This document shows positions 33,904-44,570 of a DNA stretch of 64,000 nucleotides, piece by piece. Location: positions 1-64,000 of the forward strand of contig JAMPEQ010000002.1 of NCBI GenBank assembly GCA_023665085.1. Reading direction: 5' to 3'. This DNA is from Bacteroides sp. (lineage in GTDB: Bacteria > Bacillota > Clostridia > Oscillospirales > Acutalibacteraceae). The notes beneath the pieces are model-generated. The model did no database searches, was not told the origin of the DNA, and saw only the letters and a list, made by a program, of their open reading frames with translations. The position numbers and the translations under genes are program-made. The first letter of the stretch is position 1; every line of letters starts with the position of its first letter.

Positions 33904-33953
33904 TGTGTATATCAGAAGCATTACTGAATAGTTTGATGCTTCTGATATACACA
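33904..33953. repeat. Perfect 18-bp inverted repeat
   Basis: The arm starting TGTGTATATCAGAAGCAT at 33904 and its exact complement ending at 33953 flank a 14-nt loop. No T-run follows on either strand, so it is not a standard terminator. It sits between the 58-residue gene (6 nt after its stop) and the ribosome site of the oxidoreductase (9 nt later). Confidence 0.85.
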
Positions 33954-33975
33954 CTACACAAATAGGAGTAATAAA

Positions 33976-35274
33976 ATGAAATCATTATGGGAAAACAATG
34001 TAAAAATGCCTGCATTTAAAAAGCTTGACAGAGATATCAAAACAGATGTACTTATAATTGGCGGAGGTATAGCAGGTATCCTCTGTGCCTACATGCTTAA
34101 TAATGCAAACATTAATTATATTCTTGCAGAAGCGGATACAATATGCAGTAAAACCACAAAAAATACCACTGCAAAAATCACCTCTCAGCACGGACTTATC
34201 TACAGCAAGCTTGAAAAGGAATTCGGACTGGACTATGCCAAGCTGTATCTGAAAGCTAACGAAGAGGCAGTCAAAAGCTACAGAGATCTTTGCAAAAATA
34301 TTGACTGTGATTTTGAAACAAAAGATAATTATGTTTACTATTCTCAAAATCAGTATAAACTTGATAAGGAAATTTCTACATTAAATAAACTGAACAGTTC
34401 TGCTGTATACGTTAATAACATTCCTGTACCTGTAAAAAATTTCGGTGCAATAAAGTTTGAAAATCAGGCTCAGTTTAATCCGCTTAAATTTATATCATCA
34501 ATATCAAAAAATCTGAATATCTATGAGCACACACGAATTCTTGAGATAGATAATGGCATTGCAAAAACAGATAAATTTTCAATCAAAGCCGATAAAATCA
34601 TTGTTGCCACACATTTTCCATTCATCAATAAACACGGCTTGTATTTCATGAAAATGTATCAGCACCGTTCGTATGTCATTGCTCTTGAAAACGCTGTACA
34701 AATTGACGGAATGTATGTTGATGACGATGATAAAGGAATGTCCTTCAGAAACTACAATAATTTTCTTCTTGTTGGCGGAGGAGGACATCGAACCGGCAAA
34801 TCCGGAGGAAATTTTAACGAGCTTGTCGAATTTAAAAAAAGCCATTTTCCAAATGCAGATATCAAATATCAGTGGGCAACACAGGACTGCATGACTTTGG
34901 ACGGTTCACAATATATAGGTCAGTATTCAAAAAACACACCAAATCTTTTCACGGCAACAGGATTTAATAAATGGGGAATGACCTCCTCTATGCTTGCAGC
35001 AAATATTCTGACTGATTTAATAATGGAAAAAGATAATGAATACGCAGAAATTTTTTCACCAAGCAGAACGATGATAAGACCCCAGCTTGCACTTAATTCA
35101 ATTGAAACAATAACAAATATGATTTACCCTACAGTAAAAAGATGTTCTCATATGGGATGTGCATTAAAATGGAATAATGCCGAGCATACATGGGACTGCA
35201 GCTGTCACGGATCAAGATTTGACCGGCACGGAAATTTAATTGATAACCCTGCAAATAAAAATGCAGATGTTTAA
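33976..35274 (+). CDS. FAD-dependent oxidoreductase with C-terminal Rieske centre
   Basis: 432 residues. N-terminal Rossmann FAD site VLIIGGGIAGILCAYML (about 25-41), a DAO-type oxidase body with ENQAQFNPLKFI, and the second FAD contact TATGFNKWGMTSS (about 332-344). The C-terminus is a compact Rieske [2Fe-2S] motif: Cys390-x-His392-x-x-Cys395 and Cys408-x-Cys410-His411 (RCSHMGCALKW / WDCSCHGSRF). The iron ligands are Cys390, His392, Cys408 and His411, with Cys395 and Cys410 as the likely disulfide. Substrate unknown; gly3-like amine or sarcosine oxidases with this layout exist in Firmicutes. AGGAG lies upstream of the ATG. Confidence 0.88.
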   Translation: MKSLWENNVKMPAFKKLDRDIKTDVLIIGGGIAGILCAYMLNNANINYILAEADTICSKTTKNTTAKITSQHGLIYSKLEKEFGLDYAKLYLKANEEAVKSYRDLCKNIDCDFETKDNYVYYSQNQYKLDKEISTLNKLNSSAVYVNNIPVPVKNFGAIKFENQAQFNPLKFISSISKNLNIYEHTRILEIDNGIAKTDKFSIKADKIIVATHFPFINKHGLYFMKMYQHRSYVIALENAVQIDGMYVDDDDKGMSFRNYNNFLLVGGGGHRTGKSGGNFNELVEFKKSHFPNADIKYQWATQDCMTLDGSQYIGQYSKNTPNLFTATGFNKWGMTSSMLAANILTDLIMEKDNEYAEIFSPSRTMIRPQLALNSIETITNMIYPTVKRCSHMGCALKWNNAEHTWDCSCHGSRFDRHGNLIDNPANKNADV

Positions 35275-35281
35275 CTGCATA

Positions 35282-35316
35282 AAAAAAGAGCAAGAGAAAT
35301 TTTCTCTTGCTCTTTT
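35282..35316. terminator. Bidirectional terminator
   Basis: AAAAGAGCAAGAGAAA / TTTCTCTTGCTCTTTT near-perfect stem between the convergent oxidoreductase and dnaJ. Confidence 0.92.
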
Positions 35317-35342
35317 ACTGTTTGTGTCAAATTCACGTATAA

Positions 35343-36509
35343 TTATTTCTTTTTAAACTTGTCAAAAAAGCCTTCTTTACCATTATGCTTTGGTGCAACA
35401 TAGTTTTTATCGAACTGCTTAAGTAAATCCTTTTGTTCTTCTGTTACGGACTTTGGAATATCAACAACTATTCGTACATACTGCTCGCCTTTGCCATATC
35501 CGTTTAGCCGCTGAATACCCTTGTTGCCTTTTAAGGTAATTACATCACCTGGCTGTGTCCCTGCAGCAATAGTCAAATAAACATCACCGTCAAGCGTAGG
35601 TATTTTAGCGTCAGTGCCTAATGTTGCCTCAACAAAAGATATATGCTTATCGTACCAAACATCATATCCATTACGCTTAAAATATGGATGTGGTTTTATT
35701 GTAACAGCAACCTTCAAATCACCTGACGGCCCGCCGTTCAAGCCTGTATTACCCTGTCCTCTGACATTAAGCACCTGATTATTGTCAACACCTGCAGGAA
35801 TATCAATTGTAGATGTTTTCTTAACTCTTACCTTACCTTTTCCATTACACTTTTTACATGGAGTTGCAATAATCTTACCGCTGCCTCCGCAATGTGTACA
35901 AGGTCTTTGAGAGCTCATTACACCGAATGCAGTACGCTTTTGAACATTTATAACACCACTGCCGTGACATTCAGGACATGTGGTAGGAGATGTGCCCTTT
36001 GCAGCACCTGTTCCGCCGCAGTCACTGCAGTCAACAACCCTCATAACCTCTACATTCTTTTTACAGCCCTTTGCAGCCTCTTCAAAAGTGAGCGAAACAG
36101 CAGCCTGCAAATCTCGCCCGCGCTGTGGTGCATTTGGATTTCTTCCTCCTGAGCTGAAGCCGCCGCCGAAAATAGATGAAAAGATATCTCCAAGATCAAT
36201 ATCTCCGCCGTCAAATCCGAAACCTCCGCCAAAACCACCGCCGAAGCCTCCATTCCCTGCTCCTGCACTATAATTAGGATCAACACCGGCAAAACCAAAC
36301 TGGTCGTAGCGTGCTTTTTTCTGTGCATCAGACAAAACCTCATATGCTTCGTTGCATTCCTTGAATTTTGCCTCTGCTTCAGGATTATCCGGATTAAGAT
36401 CAGGATGATATTTTTTTGCCGTTTTTCTGTATGCTTTTTTTATTTCATCTTCACTTGCGCCCTTACTTACACCAAGGACCTCGTAATAATCTCGCTTATT
36501 CTCAGGCAT
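35343..36509 (-). CDS. dnaJ: Chaperone DnaJ
   Basis: 388 residues. Co-chaperone that delivers clients to DnaK and stimulates its ATPase. Seen: J domain (about 5-70) with [10 protein letters not shown], a Gly/Phe-rich linker (about 76-125), four CxxCxGxG zinc-finger repeats (about 150-215: [32 protein letters not shown]), and the C-terminal substrate-binding domains. Last gene of hrcA-grpE-dnaK-dnaJ. The 94-nt gap from dnaK holds a hairpin without a T-run. Confidence 0.98.
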   Translation of the reverse strand: MPENKRDYYEVLGVSKGASEDEIKKAYRKTAKKYHPDLNPDNPEAEAKFKECNEAYEVLSDAQKKARYDQFGFAGVDPNYSAGAGNGGFGGGFGGGFGFDGGDIDLGDIFSSIFGGGFSSGGRNPNAPQRGRDLQAAVSLTFEEAAKGCKKNVEVMRVVDCSDCGGTGAAKGTSPTTCPECHGSGVINVQKRTAFGVMSSQRPCTHCGGSGKIIATPCKKCNGKGKVRVKKTSTIDIPAGVDNNQVLNVRGQGNTGLNGGPSGDLKVAVTIKPHPYFKRNGYDVWYDKHISFVEATLGTDAKIPTLDGDVYLTIAAGTQPGDVITLKGNKGIQRLNGYGKGEQYVRIVVDIPKSVTEEQKDLLKQFDKNYVAPKHNGKEGFFDKFKKK

Positions 36510-36530
36510 ATTCTGCCCCCTTATCTTGCT

Positions 36531-36562
36531 AATAGCCTGCCTCTATTCGAGACAGGCTTATA
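36531..36562 (-). other. Intercistronic hairpin between dnaK and dnaJ
   Basis: AGCCTG-x-CTC / GAG-x-CAGGCT stem with a 5-nt loop and no T-run on the minus strand. It probably affects mRNA processing or stability and the DnaK:DnaJ ratio. Confidence 0.6.
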
Positions 36563-36603
36563 GTTTTTCAATGATTTATATTTTTGTAATTATACTACAC
36601 AGA

Positions 36604-39000
<2,397 letters not shown>

Positions 39001-39008
<8 letters not shown>

Positions 39009-40035
39009 TTCGTACCTCCTTAGAGATTAATTTATCTACTGTTTCAAAAATATATCTTACTATAGGAATTATTTTTTTATAATTAATTCTGGTTGATCCA
39101 ATCAGTCCCAAGCATGCTTTCTGATTATTACCATAAGTAAACTGTGAAACTATTGTCGATGTGTTTTTCATTTCATAAAAGGGATTTTCATCACCAATCA
39201 AAATCGTTGATTTCACTTTGTTGTTACTGAATTCCTTCAACAGTTTTTTCATCTGTCCTTTGTCTGCTAAGAAAGACAGGAGCTTGTAAACATCTGTTCC
39301 CAGCTCTTCATGAGAAAGAAGATTAGTTTCACCATCTATATTAAGAGTAGTATTTGAGGCTTCTCTGCATAATGAACAAAGTGAAACCAGAACAGGAAGT
39401 AAATCAAATACTCTTTCGCCTGCAATGAGCACTGAACTTTGAACTAAAGCAGGATTCACATCAATAAGCGGAGTGCCGATAAATAATCTTTGCATGACTT
39501 CGTAGAACAAATATCTGAAATTATCATCTATTCTGCAGGGCATATTAATCAAAGAGGATTTTATTTTACTTCCAAGAGTAAGCATAACCAGCATAGCCTT
39601 TGAGCTGCCTGCCGGAATCAAATCCACACCTTGTATACAGTCAAGATTATCTTCCATAACACAGCTGAAGCCTGCACAATGGGTATATTGACTGATAAGC
39701 TTTGAAGCATCTGAAAAGAGTCTTTCAGGATCTCCTGCATTTACAGAAAGAATTTCATTGATATTATTTGCATAATAAGCTGATATCGGATATTCCTCCA
39801 TCAAATTATCAATATAATATCTGTAACAGGCTTTGCTGGGAACTCTTCCGCCGCTGGTATGACGCTGTTCCAGAAAACCTAGCTCAGACAGGTATGCCAT
39901 CTCGTTTCGTATAGTAGCACTTGAAACTGTATATGGAAGAAGACTGCATAGAGTTTTTGAGCCCATTGGCTCTCCTGTTTGGAGATAATGCTCAACTATT
40001 AGATTGAGTATCGCCAAACGTCTTTCACTAATCAT
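39001..40035 (-). CDS. hrcA: Heat-inducible transcription repressor HrcA
   Basis: 344 residues from the ATG at 40035 (GAGGTG eight bases upstream; a GTG at 40044 is less favourable). It binds CIRCE and is stabilised by GroEL. Seen: winged helix (RRLAILNLIVEHYLQTGEPMGSKTL, SSATIRNEMAYLSELGFLEQRHTSGGRVPS), the GAF-like dimer region, and the C-terminal SQFTYGNNQKACLGLIGSTRINYKKIIPIV. First gene of the operon. Its upstream DNA holds a perfect CIRCE and a consensus promoter. Confidence 0.98.
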
Positions 40036-40060
40036 CCCTTCCACACCTCTTTTACATCAA

Positions 40061-40087
40061 TTAGCACTCTGAAGCTCTGAGTGCTAA
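40061..40087. promoter_or_regulatory. CIRCE operator (HrcA binding site)
   Basis: TTAGCACTC-N9-GAGTGCTAA, identical to the CIRCE consensus in both arms and the spacing. It lies between the promoter and hrcA. Confidence 0.98.
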
Positions 40088-40097
40088 CTCTGTATTT

Positions 40098-40126
40098 ATA
40101 TTATATCCAAAATTTCATTTTGTCAA
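40098..40126 (-). promoter_or_regulatory. Sigma-A promoter of the hrcA operon
   Basis: Minus strand TTGACA-N17-TAATAT (TATAAT with 15-nt spacing is the alternative -10), directly upstream of CIRCE. Confidence 0.85.
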
Positions 40127-40229
40127 CACTTTTTTCAACAAATTCCAAAAAATTCATTATTAGGAAATAATATCTCATATATTTGCTATATATTATTTGC
40201 AGATATATCAAAAATAATATAAAAATAAA

Positions 40230-40286
40230 AAAAGCAAATTGTCTTAGCTGATGTGTAACAACACAGCTTTAAACAACTTGCTTTAA
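40230..40286 (-). terminator. Terminator of the CHAP-protein gene
   Basis: A long, slightly bulged stem (AAAGCAA..TTGT..GCTG / AGC..ACAA..TTGCTTT) with T-runs on the minus strand, downstream of the gene ending at 40309. Confidence 0.7.
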
Positions 40287-40308
40287 TTTTAATATTAATA
40301 TACATAAA

Positions 40309-40956
40309 TTATACATTCATAAGAGGATTTTTTTCAGGACTCATGATTGAATTACTGTTTGTAGCAAATTCCAATACAGAAAAGCATGTTTTTTCCTGAG
40401 CTTCAAAATATGCATCCTCAACCATAAACTTCGGCTCAGGCTCTTCTGACGTTAGTTCAACAGGTTCATTATAAGCATATATATATCCATAAAAGGCCTG
40501 TCCGTAATGATATGCTACATTTCCATAAGACTTAGTATTAAAATATGTTCCGCCCCAGTGCGATTCAGAGATTGTTACTGTGCCGTCATCATCGATATCC
40601 TCAACAACTGCAACATGATTTGACCAGCATGCAACAGCACCGAGCTTCGCCTCTTGTCCGTATTCATAATAATCATTGTTTTTGTTAATGAACCACCACT
40701 CACCTGCATTGCCTCTGTTAATTTTAGGAGCTTCGCCATTAAGCTCATAAATTCTTCCATAAGCATATGCAACACAATTTGGCATTCCGTACCCCGTCTG
40801 TGAATAAACATTCAAAGCACTGGTATAATAAGGCTCTCCATTAGGTGCATTTAATCTTGGCTCATATTCTTCTGCAAATACTGTTGTAGGGAAAACTGTT
40901 AATATGATAATGGTAAATAAAACGGTTATAAAGCTGTTTTTTACGAAATTCTTCAT
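40309..40956 (-). CDS. Secreted CHAP-domain amidase/peptidase
   Basis: 215 residues from the ATG at 40956 (AAAGGAGGT upstream). Signal peptide at about 1-29 (TVFAEE). The CHAP domain spans about 40-165, with catalytic Cys in MPNCVAYAYGR and His in CWSNHVAVVEDI, and the ISESHWGG strand. Such enzymes cut peptidoglycan cross-bridges or stem peptides, or glutathionylspermidine in some families. After the CHAP there is a 50-residue acidic tail of unknown function. It stands alone; two pairs of direct repeats lie just upstream. Confidence 0.85.
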   Translation of the reverse strand: MKNFVKNSFITVLFTIIILTVFPTTVFAEEYEPRLNAPNGEPYYTSALNVYSQTGYGMPNCVAYAYGRIYELNGEAPKINRGNAGEWWFINKNNDYYEYGQEAKLGAVACWSNHVAVVEDIDDDGTVTISESHWGGTYFNTKSYGNVAYHYGQAFYGYIYAYNEPVELTSEEPEPKFMVEDAYFEAQEKTCFSVLEFATNSNSIMSPEKNPLMNV

Positions 40957-41088
40957 AAGTACCTCCTTTTCCACAACGATTTGCATTTTAACATATTGAA
41001 TGCATTTTAATCTATGGGAAATGTGACCAACAGTTTTGTAACCTTTTTGTCATATTTGTAACTTATCAACAAAATTTGACATTTGCCC

Positions 41089-41116
41089 TTGACAAAAATT
41101 AAGATTTTAATAAACT
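41089..41116 (+). promoter_or_regulatory. Orphan promoter-like sequence
   Basis: TTGACA-N16-TAAACT reading to the right. The next + strand feature is the terminator hairpin at 41288-41336, so any transcript would be a non-coding RNA of about 210 nt. It may equally be chance in AT-rich DNA. Confidence 0.35.
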
Positions 41117-41287
41117 TCAGTACATTATCAAACGATTAAATAATAAAATCTTACTTTTATTTTGTGCAATATTTACACAAGTCAGAGTCTTATAAAGCAG
41201 GTATTTATAAAAAATATATCAAAGCTATGGTTAGACAATTAATAATAAATAATTATATAATATCAAACTCTTCATAACTTCATCATA

Positions 41288-41336
41288 TATAAATAATAAA
41301 GACGGCTGAATTTCTTCGCCGTCTTTATTATTTATA
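41288..41336. terminator. Very strong terminator
   Basis: A 19-bp perfect stem (outer TATAAATAATAAAG, inner GACGGC and complements) with an 11-nt loop. It ends the MFS/membrane-protein transcript. Confidence 0.9.
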
Positions 41337-41352
41337 AAATTTATTTTACAGA

Positions 41353-42450
41353 TTAAACAAGTGCTGTATCACTATTTGCAAGATAAAGAGATGATGTATC
41401 AACGTTTGTTTCGTCAACATACCAACTATTGCCGATTTGTACAACATAAACCTCCTGTGTTGCTACAACCTTACCATCATCAAGGGCAACCTCAACAACG
41501 CACTTATTTACATCAGTGATATCTGATGATAAATCAAGCTTTTCAAAAGCACTAATCATATTTGATTTAGGAGTAACCTTTTCTTCTTTAGTAAAGAATA
41601 AAATTTTCTTTTCCTTAGTAGTATCTTCCAAACCAAAGCCATCAGCCTTTGACTCACCTGACTTTGCAAGAACTGCAGCTCTTTGTGCATACTCGTCAAT
41701 ATAAGCCTTAACCTCATCCTCGCTGAGAGCAACTGTATCCTTAACAGTTGTAGTGAATCTGTAAACAAGCTTATTTTCCTTAACAGTTACTTTCTTGCCG
41801 TCAACAACATTCTCTGATTCAACCTCGGTCTCAACACCGAACATCTCCTGATATTTACCAACTGTTTCTTCCTGAAGAATTGTTTTTCCGTCGGAAGCAA
41901 TTGATCTGCTTGTGCCGGTAAGAGAAGCACCATAGCTGGATACGTTTGATTCAAATGCACCGAACATAAAGTCAGTATCCATATAATCATCCTTATATAC
42001 AGTCTTTCTAACCTCTGCAAGATTTGCAAAATAGTTAGAAAATACAGCATCATAATTATCAAGACCATATGTATCAAGCAGTTCTACATAATAATCATAC
42101 ATTGTTTCATAAACTTCATCAATAGCAGCCATTTCTTCTTCAGTACCTGTACCTACAAATTCTGCCTGCTTTGCATCCTCATTTACGTAAGGAGACATAT
42201 ACGCATTTCTAATAAAGTCACCAAACTTCTGATTTTTTGAAACAAGTGCATTCTTGTATGCATTATATCCATCACCGGTCTGCACAATAGTATCAACATA
42301 TGCCTGAGCAACCTTAGATGGTGAAAAAGCAGTGTATCTTGTTGTGAAAGCAAAAATTGTAATAACAACAAGGATAACAGCTACGAAAACTCCGGCAAAT
42401 ACAGCGTATGCACCGGCTTTGAAGCCTTTTTTCTCTTTTGTTTCAGTCAT
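41353..42450 (-). CDS. Membrane-anchored protein of unknown function
   Basis: 365 residues. A short Lys-rich start, one transmembrane helix (about 12-36), then an acidic, mostly helical extracellular region (37-365) with many Tyr, Asp and Glu. The last 60 residues contain VVEVALDDGKVVATQEVYVVQIGNSWYVDET, reminiscent of an NTF2-like/DUF4878 domain fold where the protein ends in a W-Y-V strand. I do not recognise the rest. It lies 14 nt after the MFS symporter and is co-transcribed with it, so it may assist transport. Confidence 0.7.
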   Translation of the reverse strand: MTETKEKKGFKAGAYAVFAGVFVAVILVVITIFAFTTRYTAFSPSKVAQAYVDTIVQTGDGYNAYKNALVSKNQKFGDFIRNAYMSPYVNEDAKQAEFVGTGTEEEMAAIDEVYETMYDYYVELLDTYGLDNYDAVFSNYFANLAEVRKTVYKDDYMDTDFMFGAFESNVSSYGASLTGTSRSIASDGKTILQEETVGKYQEMFGVETEVESENVVDGKKVTVKENKLVYRFTTTVKDTVALSEDEVKAYIDEYAQRAAVLAKSGESKADGFGLEDTTKEKKILFFTKEEKVTPKSNMISAFEKLDLSSDITDVNKCVVEVALDDGKVVATQEVYVVQIGNSWYVDETNVDTSSLYLANSDTALV

Positions 42451-42464
42451 TTTTACCTTCCTCC

Positions 42465-43988
42465 TTACTCTGCAATTTGCTCTGCTGAATCATTATTGCC
42501 TTTAGCTTCTTCAGCCGCTCTCTTTTCTGCAAGAGCAGCAGTAATTCTTTCCTTCTTTTCACCAACCATATCATAGAAAAGGATAGGAACGAACTGAAGA
42601 ACAACGAAGATAGCAGGAACTATTGTATAAATCATCAGGAAACGTGACAATACAGTGTCATTCTGTGATGCATATGCAACGTTAGGATCTTGTGAGAACT
42701 GATACTGTGACCATGTGTACACAAGCCATGGGCCAAGGAACTTTGTGAATGCAGATGCAATCTTTGAGAAAAGTCCGTAACCCGCATAAGCAAGACCTTC
42801 CTGTCGTTTGCCTGTTTTATATTCCATTTCGTCAACACAGTCGGCAATCATAATATTAGGTGTAACATTTGTATTACCATGCTGAATACCGCAGAAGAAG
42901 TTGAGAACTAAGAACGGAACAATAAGTGTTGAGTTAAATCCAATTCCTTTTGAAACAAGGAACAGAATTGCAAGTGACGATGCACCATAGCAGCAGAACA
43001 AAATAAATGTTTTCTTTGTTGAGAATTTTTTGAGTACAAAATTAACAAGCAAAGTACCAACTGCTGTACCAATACCCATTGGAAGCATGAGGGCAAGCTT
43101 CAAGCCCTTTGATCCAAGAAGGTAAATAGCTATGTAAAGTGATACTGTACCGTAAACACCACGTCCAAAGCCAAAGAGCTTTGTAAGCGATACCATAAGC
43201 AGATTCTTGTTTGTGAAAACAAGCTTGATTGACTCAACAAGTGATACCTTCTCTGATGTATAAGGAACACGCTCTTTGTTATTTGCAAAGAAAATCATAA
43301 CAAAGATGATCATACCAAGTGCACAGATAGCTGTTGAAACGATAAGATCAAGGCCCTGACCTTCAGCGTTTTTGAACTGCTGAGAGCCCATAAGAGCTTT
43401 CATAACAGCACCTACAACAATTATAACAACCTGACCGCCTGACTGACCTACTGAACGCAGGAATGAAGCAATTGAAATTGCGGTTGATCTTTCTTTAGGA
43501 TTAGGTGAACAAAGTGCACCGAAACAGTTTGAAGGTGATTCAACTGCACAGGAAACAGCTGTATAAAGACAATAAATTACAATCATCCATACAGCAGCAA
43601 CACCAAGTGATGTTGTATTAGGAGCAACAAAAACAAGCATTGAAATAATTGCAAGCGGAATTGCACCAAATCCAATCCAAGGCTTTACCTTACCAAGCTT
43701 TGTCTTTGTTCTGTCTACAAGGACACCGATTATAAGCTCACAAATTGCACCGACAAATCCGGCAATCAAAAATACAGTCTCAACTATATGAGACAGTGAA
43801 GCTGAGTCAAATCCCTTGCCCTTGAATGCAAAGTCAGCAAAGAATGTTGTGGTATAGTCCGGCATCCATCCGGTGAGCAGGGCAACGCCGAAAAGTCCGA
43901 TACCGAAGGTAACAATCTCTGATGGCTTCATGTACTTCTTTTCTGTTGAAACTGCTTTAGTTTCAGCAGAGGCTTTAGTCTTTGCCAT
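42465..43988 (-). CDS. MFS sugar:cation symporter (GPH family)
   Basis: 507 residues with about 12 transmembrane helices. Seen: the loop DRTKTKLGKVKPWIG (about 90-105), a match to the GPH/MelB pattern D-R-T-x-(5)-G-(K/R)-x-(R/K)-P-(W/Y), and the central DCVDEMEYKTGKRQEGLAYAG, a second GPH hallmark. GPH proteins import glycosides with H+, Na+ or Li+. The substrate is not predictable. Consensus promoter upstream. Confidence 0.85.
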   Translation of the reverse strand: MAKTKASAETKAVSTEKKYMKPSEIVTFGIGLFGVALLTGWMPDYTTTFFADFAFKGKGFDSASLSHIVETVFLIAGFVGAICELIIGVLVDRTKTKLGKVKPWIGFGAIPLAIISMLVFVAPNTTSLGVAAVWMIVIYCLYTAVSCAVESPSNCFGALCSPNPKERSTAISIASFLRSVGQSGGQVVIIVVGAVMKALMGSQQFKNAEGQGLDLIVSTAICALGMIIFVMIFFANNKERVPYTSEKVSLVESIKLVFTNKNLLMVSLTKLFGFGRGVYGTVSLYIAIYLLGSKGLKLALMLPMGIGTAVGTLLVNFVLKKFSTKKTFILFCCYGASSLAILFLVSKGIGFNSTLIVPFLVLNFFCGIQHGNTNVTPNIMIADCVDEMEYKTGKRQEGLAYAGYGLFSKIASAFTKFLGPWLVYTWSQYQFSQDPNVAYASQNDTVLSRFLMIYTIVPAIFVVLQFVPILFYDMVGEKKERITAALAEKRAAEEAKGNNDSAEQIAE

Positions 43989-44023
43989 AAGAATACCTCT
44001 CTTTTTAATAAATTTTTCACTTC

Positions 44024-44052
44024 ATTATAGCACTATTAATATTATAAAACAA
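44024..44052 (-). promoter_or_regulatory. Promoter of the MFS symporter operon
   Basis: Minus strand TTGTTT-N17-TATAAT, about 36 nt before the start. Confidence 0.75.
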
Positions 44053-44090
44053 CATATTTTTCATTTTATTTATACAAATTTTATATGTAC

Positions 44091-44146
44091 TATTTGTCAG
44101 ATATCACAGCATAAATCGACAAATAAAATCAGCAAATTTGACAAAT
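44091..44146. promoter_or_regulatory. Three GACAAAT half-sites between divergent promoters
   Basis: TATTTGTC (44091-44098) and GACAAATA (44118-44125) form an inverted repeat. A third copy, GACAAAT (44140-44146), overlaps the -35 box at 44138. This suggests a dimeric or multimeric regulator controlling one or both promoters. Confidence 0.5.
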
Positions 44147-44166
44147 TGCTTTCTTTGTATTATTAT
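44138..44166 (+). promoter_or_regulatory. Promoter of the mini-amidohydrolase / ldh unit
   Basis: TTGACA-N17-TATTAT, ending 31 nt before the TTG start. Confidence 0.8.
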
Positions 44167-44197
44167 TGCAGAGAAGTGATAAAAGGGAGCTGATTAG

Positions 44198-44527
44198 TTG
44201 ACAACTGTCTTTTTAAATGCAGATTTTATTTCTCTTAATGAAGAGAACGATATATATTCTGTTATGGTAACTCATGGTAAAAAAATCGAATACATTGGTT
44301 TCAGCACACCATTGTGCTATGACAGCGAAAAGATAATTGATCTCGGCGGAGCTGCTGTTTTACCGCTGATATGCGACAAGGTTTTGGATGAATACAAGCA
44401 TTCCCAATGCTCTGTGCTTTCTGCGGGAGAACAGGCAGATTTTGTTGTATTTGACAAAAATCCATATAAATTTGATGATGCAAAAATCATTGATATTTTT
44501 GTAAAATCCAAGAAACAAAAAATATAG
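44198..44527 (+). pseudogene. Amidohydrolase reduced to its N- and C-terminal ends
   Basis: 109 residues from TTG at 44198 (GGGAG upstream). Residues 1-55 match the N-terminal beta region of YtcJ-like amidohydrolases (NADFISLNEENDIYSVMVTHGKKIEYIG ... KIIDLGGAAVLP). Residues about 70-105 match their extreme C-terminus (LSAGEQADFVVFDKNPYKFDDAKIIDI). About 400 residues of TIM barrel, with all metal-binding His and Asp, are missing. The two ends are joined in frame with no stop. A strong promoter and intact ribosome site remain. It is probably a deletion remnant, though a retained small beta-sandwich protein cannot be excluded. ldh follows 43 nt later. Confidence 0.75.
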
Positions 44528-44570
44528 GCAACTATGTTTTTAATATAATTCATAAAACGAGGTAGATAAT

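Larger units (their letters stand above)
40957..41352. other. 396-nt AT-rich intergenic region
   Basis: No gene seen. It contains TTAAAATGCA twice, 19 nt apart (minus strand, 40982-41010), and GTTACAAA twice just beyond, probably promoter/operator elements for the CHAP gene. It also has an apparent + strand promoter at 41089 with no gene behind it, and the terminator of the 41353 gene. Confidence 0.6.

Noticed and set aside
44211-44330. Possible separate small gene starting inside the mini-amidohydrolase
   Set aside because: It follows the same frame as the 44198 start and has no ribosome site of its own.
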